Shown: piece after piece, positions 43,106 to 51,831 of the stretch
How positions within the stretch are numbered: the stretch's first letter is position 1
Layout: each line of letters starts with the position of its first letter
Origin: Acidimicrobiia bacterium
GTDB lineage: Bacteria; Actinomycetota; Acidimicrobiia; IMCC26256; PALSA-610
Assembly (NCBI GenBank): GCA_026002935.1
Contig: BPGH01000002.1
Span: 310,001 to 374,000, forward strand
Reading direction: 5' to 3'
DNA length: 64,000 nucleotides
Program-made: the position numbers and the translations under genes
Notes under the pieces: generated by a model
Seen by the model: the letters and a program-made list of their open reading frames with translations, nothing else
Told to the model about the DNA's origin: nothing
Database searches by the model: none

Positions 43106-44119
43106 TCAGAGCCGGCCGCAGCACGCGCTGTGCGGGCCGCCGCCGCCGGCGAGACGCGCCCCGCGGCCACGTCCGATCCTCGAGCCGTGCTCGAGCTCGG
43201 CCCGCACGGCCGGGATCCGCGCGGAGCCGCTCCGCCAGCGTCTCGGTCACGTCGGCCCACATCCACTCGCGAGCGCCTGCGCGGCCCGCCGCCGCGCGAG
43301 CGCCCTCGAGCTCGCGGTCGGCGGCCACGCGCCGCCGCGACCGCGTCCCACACCCCGTCGATGCCCGTGCCCTCTCGAGCGCCGAGCACGTCAGCACCGG
43401 GACCACGTCGGCGGGGCGCACGAGGTGCAGCGCGTTCGCGTAGGCCGACGGCCGTCTGCGCGGCCGCCGGTGCGAGCGCGCCGTCGGCCTTGTTGACGAC
43501 GACGACGTCCGCGAGCTCGACGATCCCGCGCTTGACCCCCTGCAGCTCGTCGCCGCGCGGCGGGCGCGAGCAGCAGGAGGAACACGTCGACCATGCCCGG
43601 CGACCGCGACCTCCGACTGGCCGACCCCGACCGTCTCGACGAGCACGACGTCGAAGCCGGCGGCCTCGCAGACGAGCATCGCCTCGCGGGTGCGGCGCGC
43701 CACCCCGCCGAGCGTCCCGCCCGACGGCGACGGCCGGATGAACGCGCCGGGCGCGCGCGACAGCCGCTCCATGCGCGTCTTGTCGCCGAGGATCGACCCG
43801 CCGCGTGCGCGTGCTCGACGGGTCGACGGCCAGCACCGCGACGCGCGTGCCCCCGTTCGCACGAGGTGCAGCCCGAGCGCCTCGATGAACGTCGACTTGC
43901 CCGCGCCCGGGCGCGCCGCTGATGCCGACGCGCGCCGCCCGCCCGGTCGCCGGGCAGAGCGCGTCGAGCAGCGCCACGCGCCTCGTCGCGGTGGTCGGCG
44001 CCGGGTCGACTCGACCAGCGTGATCGCCCGGGCGAGCGCCCGGCGGTCGCCGGCACGCACGCGCCGGCGAGGCGCACCGCGCCCGCGGCGCCCGGCGCGC
44101 CCGGCGCGGGACCGCTCAC
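43106..44119 (-). CDS. meaB: Methylmalonyl-CoA mutase-associated G3E GTPase, many frameshifts
   Basis: MeaB/ArgK chaperone GTPase that loads and protects B12 in methylmalonyl-CoA mutase; about 338 residues reassembled. Blocks: [11 protein letters not shown] at the N-terminus, [20 protein letters not shown] (Walker A, read across a shift), [78 protein letters not shown] (NKxD) and a C-terminal [11 protein letters not shown]. At least eight single-base shifts. The GTG start overlaps the mutase stop as GTGA, so the two are translationally coupled, the usual mutase-meaB arrangement. The stop at 43106-43108 is the best-fitting one but depends on frame repair. Confidence 0.87.
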
Positions 44120-46258
44120 GCGGCCCGGCGGGCCCGGACGAGCGCCAGGATCTCGGACGCCGGCGCGCGGGATGTTGCTGCCCGGCCCGAAGATGGCGCT
44201 CACGCCCGCGGCCTTCAGGGCGTCGTAGTCGCTCGCGCGGGATCACGCCGCCCACGACCACGACGACGTCGCGCGCCCCCTGCGCTCGCAGCTCCTCGAC
44301 GAGCTGCGGCACGAGCGTCGATGTGCCCGGCGGCCTGGCTGGAGACGCCGACGACGTGCACGTCGTTCTCGACGGCGTCGCGCGCCGCCTCCTCGGGCGT
44401 CTGGAACAGCGGCCCGATGTCGACGTCGAAGCCGAGGTCGGCGAACGCGGTCGCGATCACCTTCGCGCCCCGGTCGTGGCCGTCCTGGCCGAGCTTGGCG
44501 ACGAGGATGCGCGGCCGGCGCCCCTCCTCGCGGGCGAAGGCCTCGACCTCCGGCGGATGCGGCGGAACTCCTCGTCGGCTCGTACGCGGCGCCGTAGACC
44601 CCGAGATCGTGCGGATCACCGCGCGGTGGCGCCCGAACACCGTCTCCATCGCGTCGGAGATCTCGCCGACCGTCGCACGCGCCCGCGTCGCCTCGATCGC
44701 GAGCTCGAGGAGGTTCGCGTCGCCGGCCGCGCCCTCGGTGATCGCGTCGAGGGCGCGGCGGCACGCGGTCGGGGTCGCGCTCGGCGCGGATGCGTTCGAG
44801 CCGTTCGATCTGCCGGCGCCGGACCTCGCGTGTTGTCGATCTGGCGGACCTCGACGGGCGGCTCGTTCTCGAGGCGGTACTTGTTGACGCCGACGATCGT
44901 CTCCTCGCCGCGGTCGATCGCGGCCTGGCGGCGCGCGGCCGACTCCTCGATGCGCAGCTTCGGCATGCCGGCCTCGACGGCCTTGGTCATGCCGCCGAGC
45001 GCCTCGACCTCCTCGATCAGCGCCCACGCCTCGTCGGCGAGCCGCTGGGTGAGCGCCTCCACGTAGTAGGAGCCGCCGAGCGGGTCGACGACGTGGGTGA
45101 CGCCGGTCTCCTCCGCCAGGATGAGCTGCGTGTTGCGCGCGATGCGCGCCGAGAACTCGGTGGGGAGCGCGATCGCCTCGTCGAACGAGTTCGTGTGCAG
45201 GCTCTGGGTGCCGCCGAGCACCGCGGCGAGCGCCTCGTAGGCGGTGCGCACGATGTTGTTGTACGGGTCCTGCTCGGTGAGCGACACGCCCGACGTCTGG
45301 CAGTGGGTGCGCAGCATCAGCGACGCGGGCTGCTGCGCGCCCTGCGCCTCCATGATGCGGGCCCAGAGCAGGCGGGCGGCGCGGAGCTTCGCGACCTCCA
45401 TGAAGAAGTTCATGCCGATCGCGAAGAAGAACGACAGCCGGCCCGCGAACTCGTCGACGTCGAGGCCCGCGAGCGCGTCGCGTACCGCACGTACTCGAGC
45501 CCGTCGGCGAGGGTGAAGCCGAGCTCCTGCACCGCGGTCGCCCCGCCTCCTGCATGTGGTAGCCGGAGATCGAGATCGAGTTGAAGCGCGGCATGTGCTT
45601 CGCCGTGTACTCGATGATGTCGGCGACGATCCGCATGCTCGGGCCCGGGCGGGTAGATGTAGGTGTTGCGGACCATGAACTCCTTGAGGATGTCGTTCTG
45701 GATGGTCCCGCTGAGCTTCTCCGGCCCGACGCCCTGCTCCTCGGCCGCGACGACGTAGCCGGCGAGCACCGGCAGCACCGCGCCGTTCATCGTCATCGAC
45801 ACCGACATGCGATCGAGCGGGATGCCGTCGAAGAGGATCTTCATGTCCTCGACCGAGTCGATGGCGACGCCCGCCTTCCCCACGTCGCCGACGACGCGCG
45901 GGTGGTCGCTGTCGTAGCCGCGGTGGGTCGCGAGGTCGAACGCGACCGACAGCCCCATCTGGCCGGCGGCGAGGTTCTGGCGGTAGAAGGCGTTCGACTC
46001 CTCGGCGGTGGAGAACCCGGCGTACTGGCGGATCGTCCACGGCCGGTTGGCGTACATCGTCGCCCGGACGCCCCGCACGAAGGGGGCGAAGCCGGGGAGG
46101 TTGCCGACGGTCTCGAGGCCCTCCAGGTCCGCGGCGGTGTAGAGCGGCTTGACGGCGATGCCCTCGGGCGTCGACCACACGAGGGTGTCGGGGTCGGCAC
46201 CCTTGAGCTCCGAGGACGCCAGCGCCCTCCAGTCGTCGATCGTCGGCTCGCCGCTCAT
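44116..46258 (-). CDS. mutB: Methylmalonyl-CoA mutase, large chain, several frameshifts
   Basis: Adenosylcobalamin-dependent mutase converting methylmalonyl-CoA to succinyl-CoA in propionate metabolism; about 714 residues reassembled. The N-terminal half is intact to about 45650: [34 protein letters not shown], the [11 protein letters not shown] active-site strand. Then [46 protein letters not shown] and the C-terminal B12 domain with [15 protein letters not shown] (DxHxxG, His ligand of cobalt). Frame changes cluster near 45540-45650, 44830, 44570 and between 44130 and 44330. The ATG lies 7 nt from TACGCT (46266-46271). A separate small chain is not seen here; meaB follows directly. Confidence 0.92.
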
Positions 46259-46318
46259 GGCCCGCAGCGTACTGAGCGATCCCTCAACCGGACCCCCCGG
46301 CGGACCGACACGAAGGGG

Positions 46319-47136
46319 ATGGACGCGCCGGCCCGCACCGCACCCGCGCCCGAGGCGGTCGCCGCGCGCCCGGGCCCGGCCGACCAGCTCCGGGCGGCCC
46401 TCGACCGCGGCGAGCTGTACCTGCGCTACCAGCCGCAGGTGGAGGTCGCGACCCGCCGGGTCGTGCGCGTCGAGGCGTTCCTCGCCTGGCACCACCCGAC
46501 CGCCGGGCCGCTCACCTTCCGGCAGTTCGCGCCCGCGGCACAGGAGCCGGGCCTGCTCGGCGCGATCGGCGAGTGGGCGATCCGCGAGGCCTGCCGCGAG
46601 GCGGCGCGCTGGATGGGCACCTACGGCGGCCGGCTGGCGGTGTCGGTGAACGTGGCCGGCGCCCAGATCGTGCACTCGGGCTTCCAGTACGTCGTGCGGG
46701 GCGCGCTCACCGAGGCCGGCCTGCCGGCCGAGCTGCTGTGCCTGGAGGTGTCCGACGCCGCGTGACGGGCGCCGACCCGCAGACGCTGCACGGCCTGCAC
46801 GAGCTGCACGCGCAGGGCGTGCGCTTCGCGATCGACGACTTCGGGACGGGCGCCACCGCGCACATGCGCCTGGTGCGCTTCCCGGTCGACCAGCTCAAGG
46901 TCGACGAGCGGTTCGTCGCGCGCCTCGGCGAGGACGAGCGGGCCGAGCAGGTGCTCGCGGCGGTCGTCGGGCTCGCGCACTCGATGGGCGCGGTGGCCGT
47001 CGCCGAGTGCGTCGAGACCGAGGCCCAGCACGAGGTGCTGCGCGCGCACGACTGCGACCTCGCGCAGGGGAACCTCTACTGCGAGCCGGGCGACGCGGCC
47101 GCGCTCGCCGCGTACCTGCGCCGGATCCGCTTCTGA
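46319..47136 (+). CDS. EAL-domain protein, divergent motif, one frameshift
   Basis: About 272 residues after joining two frames (break near 46755, one base missing before GTGACGGGC). It is a stand-alone EAL-like domain: [25 protein letters not shown] carries EAF in place of [12 protein letters not shown] replaces the usual Asn block, LEVSDAA lacks the second Glu of the ExTE motif, [14 protein letters not shown] keeps the DDFGTG loop, [10 protein letters not shown] has Cys for Gly, and AQGNLYCEP replaces QGYL. With several catalytic ligands changed it may bind rather than hydrolyse c-di-GMP. GAAGGGG sits immediately before the ATG. It is divergent from the mutase gene. Confidence 0.8.
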
Positions 47137-47356
47137 GCCCGCGGCGGGCGGCCGCCCGGTCGGCGCCCCGGCCGGTCCCGCCGCGCCCGGGTCGCGCAAT
47201 CGGGCCAAATCGCCGGTGCATCCTTGGCGCCATTAAGGGCCCGAGCACTTGGCGAGAGGAAGCGACATGTCGCTGCGGTGGCGATCGTCAGCCAGTGGTT
47301 CGCTGGCTCCCCGGAGTTGTCCCGGCGGCGCCACGCGGGACCACTCCGGGGGCTAG
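47137..47356. other. Intergenic stretch, lower GC from about 47200
   Basis: No coding signal. The base composition drops after about 47195 (aatcgggccaaatcgc, gcacttggcgagagg). A 9-bp stem-loop, tagagcgaa / ttcgctcta at 47358-47379, spans the last codons and stop of the minus-strand gene that ends here and may be its terminator, although no T-run follows. Confidence 0.4.
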
Positions 47357-47818
47357 CTAGAGCGAAGCGTTTCGCTCTACGTCAACAACTCGGCACTTGG
47401 CGCCCTCGACCCACTCCTCACTAGGCGTGTCGGTGAGGGCCTCCCAGATCGCACGTTGTCCTGGCTCGACGTTCTCGGCAAACGCCGTCCCAGTGCCAAT
47501 CTGAGTGCCATCCGAAGTCTCTACGGCGACCTCGATTAGGTAGTCGCTGCGCTTGGAAGACGTGTTCTCGGCTGTCCCTTTTACGTAAACAGCACCAATC
47601 ACGTCCGGCGGCCCGCACTCCGTAATGGCGACCTCTTCGACCTGAGTCTTGTCGGCGTCACCCTCCTTCGTCGCTCCTTGTTCGTCGTCATCCCCTCCGC
47701 CCCCGGCAATAGCGGCGATGATCGCGATGACTATCACGAGGACGGCGGCACCTCCGATCCATGTGAGGCACCCCCGACCTCGGCTCCGCTTGCTCGCAGG
47801 CGGGGTCTCGTCCGTCAT
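47357..47818 (-). CDS. Small membrane-anchored FxLYD-like protein
   Basis: A 153-residue protein. A short basic N-terminus (TPPASKRSRGRGCLTW) precedes one transmembrane helix (about residues 21-41, AAVLVIVIAIIAAIAGGGG), an acidic linker (DDDEQGATKEGDADK) and an extracellular domain of about 95 residues. The segment VYVKGTAENTSSKRSDYLI and its following strands resemble the FxLYD domain found in surface proteins. Codons such as GTA, AGT and CAG and a lower GC content set it apart from its neighbours and suggest recent acquisition. It has a GGGGGAGAG ribosome-binding site and a TACGCT hexamer about 30 nt upstream. It is intact, unlike the genes before it. Confidence 0.75.
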   Translation of the reverse strand: MTDETPPASKRSRGRGCLTWIGGAAVLVIVIAIIAAIAGGGGDDDEQGATKEGDADKTQVEEVAITECGPPDVIGAVYVKGTAENTSSKRSDYLIEVAVETSDGTQIGTGTAFAENVEPGQRAIWEALTDTPSEEWVEGAKCRVVDVERNASL

Positions 47819-48580
47819 GCTCTCCCCCTCTACAGTCCCGAAGGCGGAGAGCGTACGCGACGCGGACCACGTGCGCGCGGATGAGGGCGAGGGGATGAGA
47901 AGGAACGGTATGCCGCTCCTCATGAGGCAGAGGCCGTGAGTCGGATGGAGCGGCCGGGTCTGCGCCAAGCGGTGGAGATCTTCACGAGCACTGTTTCCGC
48001 GCCAGCCGGACCCAATCCCAGGACGGCGATCGTGCTTCAGCGAAGTCGGCACCGCGAGATTCGCAGCGCGGCACCGGGAAACCGCTCAAGATCTCGATGA
48101 GTCGCCGCTCGGACATCGCAATGGCTTTCAGCGGAAGACATCCCGGCGACGAACTGGTCCTGACGCGCCATCGCGCATGGCGATCCAGGCTTGTGGTTGC
48201 GGACGATCGATCCACTGCCCAGAAGCAGCAGCGCCCTTGGTGACTCCGAAACGTCACACGCAGATCAACACTTGTGACGAGCACGTCTCTTCTCCTAGGG
48301 GAAGACCGTAAGGCCACGACTTCCGCGATTCCACTCCGACTCGGATCCACGCCGTCACTCCCCTGGGGAAGCAACGCCGAGCAGCTCGGCTGGCATCTGT
48401 CGCCGGCCAGGGGCAGCCGACGCCGCAGCCGGGCCGCGCCCTGCGCACAGTCGCGGCGGGCGCCCACCACACCCCACCCTTCCCGGAGGTCGGCGTCCGG
48501 GAGCCCGCCCGGGACCCGGGCGGACCGGGCCGGAGCGTCGTGGAGGCCGAGCACGGCCGGGGCCGCACCCCGGTCTCGGC

Positions 48581-48670
48581 CGGGCGCCCTCGCGCGGGCG
48601 GCGCCGGCTTCGACGCCGCAGCGCCGCACCCGGAGACTGCGACGGGCGCCCTCGCGCGGGCGGCGCCGGC
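48581..48670. repeat. 28-bp direct repeat, two copies
   Basis: Identical 28-mers at 48581-48608 and 48643-48670, beginning cgggcgccctcgcgcggg and ending cggcgccggc, spaced by 34 bp (period 62). Only two copies are present. Confidence 0.8.
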
Positions 48671-48690
48671 GAGGTGCCGGCGCCGCCCGC
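48656..48690. terminator. 15-bp perfect hairpin
   Basis: Inverted repeat gcgggcggcgccggc and its exact complement with loop GAGGT; the left arm is the end of the second direct repeat copy. No T-run. It is the longest perfect stem I noticed in the window and could be a terminator or structured RNA element. Confidence 0.5.
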
Positions 48691-48926
48691 AGGGACCGCG
48701 CAGTGGGGCCCGGCTCGGGTCACCCGGGCCCGACCCGGATGCGCCGGATGCGTCCGTCCGGTGGGGTCGTCCCGGGCGGACCGACCGCAGGTGCGGGTCG
48801 AGGAGTGGTTCGGCCGCGGACCGGACCGTCTTGAGCGATTTCTCCCTCCCATCCCTTGCGTTCCCTCATGAGCCCGTATTAGACACTCTGGCACATTCTC
48901 AGATGCCATCGTGTGAGGGAGGCGAC

Positions 48927-49533
48927 GTGGCCGAGACCGTCCGAGTGCTGCCCTGGGCCGACCCGGTGATCGACGTGCTGGGCCACGACCCCCGGTCGTG
49001 GTACGTCGAGACGTTCTGGTTGCCGACGCTCGGCCCCACGGCCGTGCTGCTGCTGCGCCACCTGGCCGACCGGTTCGAGCGGTCGCCCGCAGGGCTGCAC
49101 CCTGCCCGTCGCCGACACCGCCGCGGCGCTCGGCCTCGGCGCGAAGGAGGGGCCGCAGCTCGCCGCTCGCTGCGCACCCTCCAGCGCCTCGAGCAGTTCG
49201 ACCTCGCCCGTCACGACGACCCGGCGTCGTCGCCGTCCGCCGCACGCTGCCGCCCGTGCACCGCCGCCACGTCCGGCGGCTCCCCGCCGATCTCCAGGCC
49301 CGCCACGCCGAGTGGGTCGAGCGCCAGCGCGTCGACGGCCCGGCCGAGCTCGCGCGCCGGCGCGCCCGGCGCGTCGCGCTCACGCTGCTCGCGCAGGGCG
49401 AGCGCCTCGACGCCGATCGAGCGCACGCTGCACGCCGCGGGCTTCCACCCCGCGCGTCGCCCACGAGGCGGTCCGCTGGACCCGCGAGCAGCACGAGGCG
49501 CTGGAACGCGAGGACGCGCCGGCGAGCGCCTGA
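48927..49533 (+). CDS. Actinobacterial hypothetical protein, several frameshifts
   Basis: About 200 residues reassembled from at least four frame segments: MAETVRVLPWADPVIDVLG, SWYVETFWLPTLGPTAVLLLRHLADRF, PVADTAAALGLGAKEG, SLRTLQRLEQFDLARHDD, TLPPVHRRHVRRLPADLQARHAEWV and VAHEAVRWTREQHEALERE. The GTAVLLLRHLADRF and ADTAAALGLG parts read like a winged-helix DNA-binding fold, so a regulator is possible. GAGGGAGG at 48916-48923 supports the GTG start. It sits between the repeat region and the TetR gene with no clear operon partner. The family is not recognised with a name. Confidence 0.65.
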
Positions 49534-49602
49534 GCCCGCCGCGCACCAGCCGTCGGGGCGCGCCGCCTCTCCCCCCGCGGCGCGCCCCGGCCGCGCCCGC
49601 CC

Positions 49603-50406
49603 TCAGCCCTCGGCACCCTCGCTCGCCGCGCGCAGCTCCTGTTCGAGCGCGGCCCGCTCGGCGCGCAGCGCCCGCAGGCGCGCGCCGAGCACGTCGGCCG
49701 GCCCGCCCTCCTCGATCGCGCCGACCAGCCGGCCGATGCGGGTGTCCAGCGCCGCGAGCCGCCCCGCCGGCCCGGGCGGGACCCCCGGCGGACCGGACGC
49801 CGCGGCCGCGGCCCGCACGCCGAGCACGGCGGCGACCCCGTCGGCGACGGCCCGGGCCGCATCGGGCGCGGCGAGGCCCTGCTCGTCGCGCAGCAGCTCC
49901 CAGCTCTCGCCCGACAGGATCGTGTCGACGAGCGCGACGCGCCGGGCCCGCTCGTCGGCCGGCAGTGCCCCGAGCTCGGCGGCGAACACCCGCTCGACCT
50001 GGTCGCGCGACGCCGCGCGCATCCGCTGCCGCTGGCGGCGCAGCGCGGGCGAGTACGGGAGCTGGCGGGCCGCCGCGCGCCGCAGCGGCCCGAGCGCCTC
50101 GTTGACCCGTGCCCGCTGCGCGACCAGCTCGTCGAGCCTCCGGGCGAACGGGGCCTGCGGGTCGACCGGCGCCAGCATCGAGACGACCCGGCGGGTCGCC
50201 CGCTCCGCGAGCGCGCGGTGCAGCTCCTCCACCGAGGCGAAGTGGCCGTGGACGGTGCGGGGGGACACCCCGGCGCGCCGGGCGATGGCACCGACCCGGG
50301 GCTGCGGGTCGCCCTCCTCCACGAGCTGCTCCAGCGCGTCGAGGATCGCGGCCCGGGTGCGCCGGGACCGCAGCGCGCGCCCGTCCTGCGCGGCGAGGCT
50401 CGTCAC
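49603..50406 (-). CDS. TetR family transcriptional regulator
   Basis: A 267-residue regulator. The helix-turn-helix domain is at the N-terminus: RSRRTRAAILDALEQLVEEG, RVGAIARRAGVSPRTVHGHFASVEEL (recognition helix with the SPRTVHGHF block), followed by a helical ligand domain and a C-terminal Leu/Glu/Arg coiled-coil-like stretch (LGARLRALRAERAALEQEL) not usual in the family. TACGAT at 50414-50419 would put the leaderless start at GTG 50406, 7 nt away; an ATG at 50415 overlaps that hexamer and is less likely. It is divergent from the PQQ-propeller gene, with about 155 bp of shared upstream DNA where it may bind. Confidence 0.85.
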   Translation of the reverse strand: MTSLAAQDGRALRSRRTRAAILDALEQLVEEGDPQPRVGAIARRAGVSPRTVHGHFASVEELHRALAERATRRVVSMLAPVDPQAPFARRLDELVAQRARVNEALGPLRRAAARQLPYSPALRRQRQRMRAASRDQVERVFAAELGALPADERARRVALVDTILSGESWELLRDEQGLAAPDAARAVADGVAAVLGVRAAAAASGPPGVPPGPAGRLAALDTRIGRLVGAIEEGGPADVLGARLRALRAERAALEQELRAASEGAEG

Positions 50407-50419
50407 GGGCACCATCGTA

Positions 50420-50561
50420 CCAATTTTCGCAGTGATCATGCACACATCAGCGTCGCCGTTCGGCCCGATGAGAAACCGTTCAGACGATCTTCTTGCGCAT
50501 TGACTGTAGATATTGCAGACTCTCCGCAGCATCTGGGGCGGCCGGGAACCGGGGAGACGCG
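50420..50561. promoter_or_regulatory. Divergent regulatory region, TetR gene and PQQ-propeller gene
   Basis: Unusually AT-rich for this genome (accaattttcgcagtgatcatgcacac at 50419 onward; gcgcattgactgtagatattgcagac near 50500). TTGACT at 50506-50511 could be a -35 for the plus gene, although no good -10 lies 17 nt downstream. GTGATCATGCAC near 50441 and TGTAGATATTGCA near 50512 are imperfect palindromes and candidate TetR operators. Confidence 0.4.
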
Positions 50562-51821
50562 GTGAGGGGATCCAGGCGGACGGCGGCGCTGGCGCTCGCG
50601 GCGGGCGTGCTGGCGGCGGGCTGCAACGTGTACGCGCCCTCGTGGTCGGCCGTGCACGCCGACGGGGCGAACAGCGACTACGCACCGGTCGAGGGCGCGC
50701 GCGACGTGGAGCGCGCGTGGACCGCGAGCTTCGAGGGGACGATCAACCTCGGGCCGACCATCGACCCGCGAGGCCAGGTGTACGTCACGAACTCCGGCGG
50801 CGACTGCCACCTGCACGCGCTCGACGCGCGCACCGGCGAGACCCGCTGGTGCTCCACGGAGGTCGACACGTTCGCCGTCGCGTCGTCGCCGCTGATCGAC
50901 CGCGACGGCCGCCTGTTCCTCGCCGACGGCGAGGCGATGCACGCGTTCTCCCGCGACGGGACGCTGCTGTGGGAGACGCCGATCGAGGGCGTCCCGCTCT
51001 CGGCCCAGTTCACGCCCAACGGCCGCGTCGTGTTCGTCACCCACATCGGGCGCGTCTACGTGCTGTACCGCGAGAACGGCAGGCACGTGCTCCCGCCCGT
51101 CGAGCTCGTCCCCGGCGCGACGTGGGACCCCTCGCAGGGGATGCGGGCGTGCGCGCAGGGCACCAGCGACTGCCCCAGCGCGAACACGCCCGCCATCGAC
51201 CTGCGCACCGGCCGGCTGATCTTCACCTTCTGGACGCCCGGCGCGCCCGCCGCCGGCGTACGGGCCATGCGCATCACCGAGGACCCGCGGCCCGCGCTCG
51301 TCCCGCTGTGGACCAACGACGCGCTGCCCGGCGGGAGCGCGTCGAGCCCGGACCTGTCGCCCGACGGCAGCCGCGTCTACGTCAACGACAACGCCGGCAA
51401 CGTGCACGCGCTCGACGCCGCGACCGGCGAGGAGATCTGGAGCTTCCCGATCGGCTGCGCGTCCGGCGGCAGTGCGTCGCTGTCGCCCGACGGCCTGCTC
51501 ATGCCGGCCGGGGGCGGCGCGAGCCCGCTGCTCGCCCTGCAGGACGAGGGCGACCACGCGACGCTCGCCTGGCGCAACGACGCACTGCTCAACCGCGGCA
51601 TCGCGACGCAGGCCGACGGCGACGTCGCGTACGTGACCGCCGCGACCGGCCAGCAGTGGGTCAACGACCTCGTGGTCGTCGACACCCGCACGGGCGCAGA
51701 GGTCGACCGCGAGCCCCTGCCCGGCATCTCGGTGTTCACCGTCGGCACCACCGTGGGCCCCGACCGGCGCGTCTACGTCCCGACGCTCGCCGGCGAGGTG
51801 CACGCGTTCGAGCCCGCGTAG
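50562..51821 (+). CDS. PQQ-like beta-propeller lipoprotein
   Basis: A 419-residue exported protein. The lipoprotein signal ends in VLAAGCN (lipobox LAAGC, Cys near residue 20). The rest is built of propeller blades with recurring GxVYVTNSGGD, LHALDARTGETRW, RDGTLLWETPIEG, VHALDAATGEEIWSF and VTAATGQQWVN motifs, about seven blades. Such proteins are scaffolds or PQQ-like domain proteins such as BamB-type factors; real PQQ binding is not implied. GGGGAG precedes the GTG at a good distance. It is divergent from the TetR gene. Its TAG stop is also the first half of the -10 hexamer of the next gene. Confidence 0.87.
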   Translation: MRGSRRTAALALAAGVLAAGCNVYAPSWSAVHADGANSDYAPVEGARDVERAWTASFEGTINLGPTIDPRGQVYVTNSGGDCHLHALDARTGETRWCSTEVDTFAVASSPLIDRDGRLFLADGEAMHAFSRDGTLLWETPIEGVPLSAQFTPNGRVVFVTHIGRVYVLYRENGRHVLPPVELVPGATWDPSQGMRACAQGTSDCPSANTPAIDLRTGRLIFTFWTPGAPAAGVRAMRITEDPRPALVPLWTNDALPGGSASSPDLSPDGSRVYVNDNAGNVHALDAATGEEIWSFPIGCASGGSASLSPDGLLMPAGGGASPLLALQDEGDHATLAWRNDALLNRGIATQADGDVAYVTAATGQQWVNDLVVVDTRTGAEVDREPLPGISVFTVGTTVGPDRRVYVPTLAGEVHAFEPA

Positions 51822-51831
51822 GGTACGGGGG
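51819..51831 (+). promoter_or_regulatory. -10 hexamer formed by the upstream stop codon
   Basis: TAGGGT at 51819-51824 consists of the TAG stop of the propeller gene plus GGT; a 7-nt spacer separates it from the serine hydrolase ATG at 51832. This would be a leaderless start directly at an apparent operon junction. Confidence 0.5.

Larger units (their letters stand above)
47819..48926. other. 1.1-kb stretch without a convincing gene
   Basis: Lower-GC sequence to about 48350, then GC-rich sequence with repeats. Longer frames exist on both strands (for instance 47982-48629 minus) but show no family features, no sensible start signals and atypical composition. The stretch contains a 28-bp direct repeat (48581-48608 and 48643-48670) and a 15-bp-stem hairpin (48656-48690). 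It may be a remnant of an integrated element or an untranslated RNA region; I cannot decide. Confidence 0.4.

Noticed and set aside
47195..47345. Cyclic di-GMP riboswitch between the EAL gene and the small membrane protein gene
   Set aside because: The stretch lies after the EAL gene and beyond the 3' end of the minus-strand gene, and it lacks the conserved GEMM core; only an imperfect palindrome (aatcgggccaaatcg) was noted.
47982..48629. Minus-strand frame of 215 codons as a gene in the low-GC stretch
   Set aside because: No start signal, no recognisable domain, Ser/Arg-rich composition typical of a chance frame, and it runs through the direct repeat.
48581..48690. Direct repeats as a CRISPR array
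   Set aside because: Only two copies, the spacing is filled by ordinary GC-rich sequence, and no cas genes are nearby.
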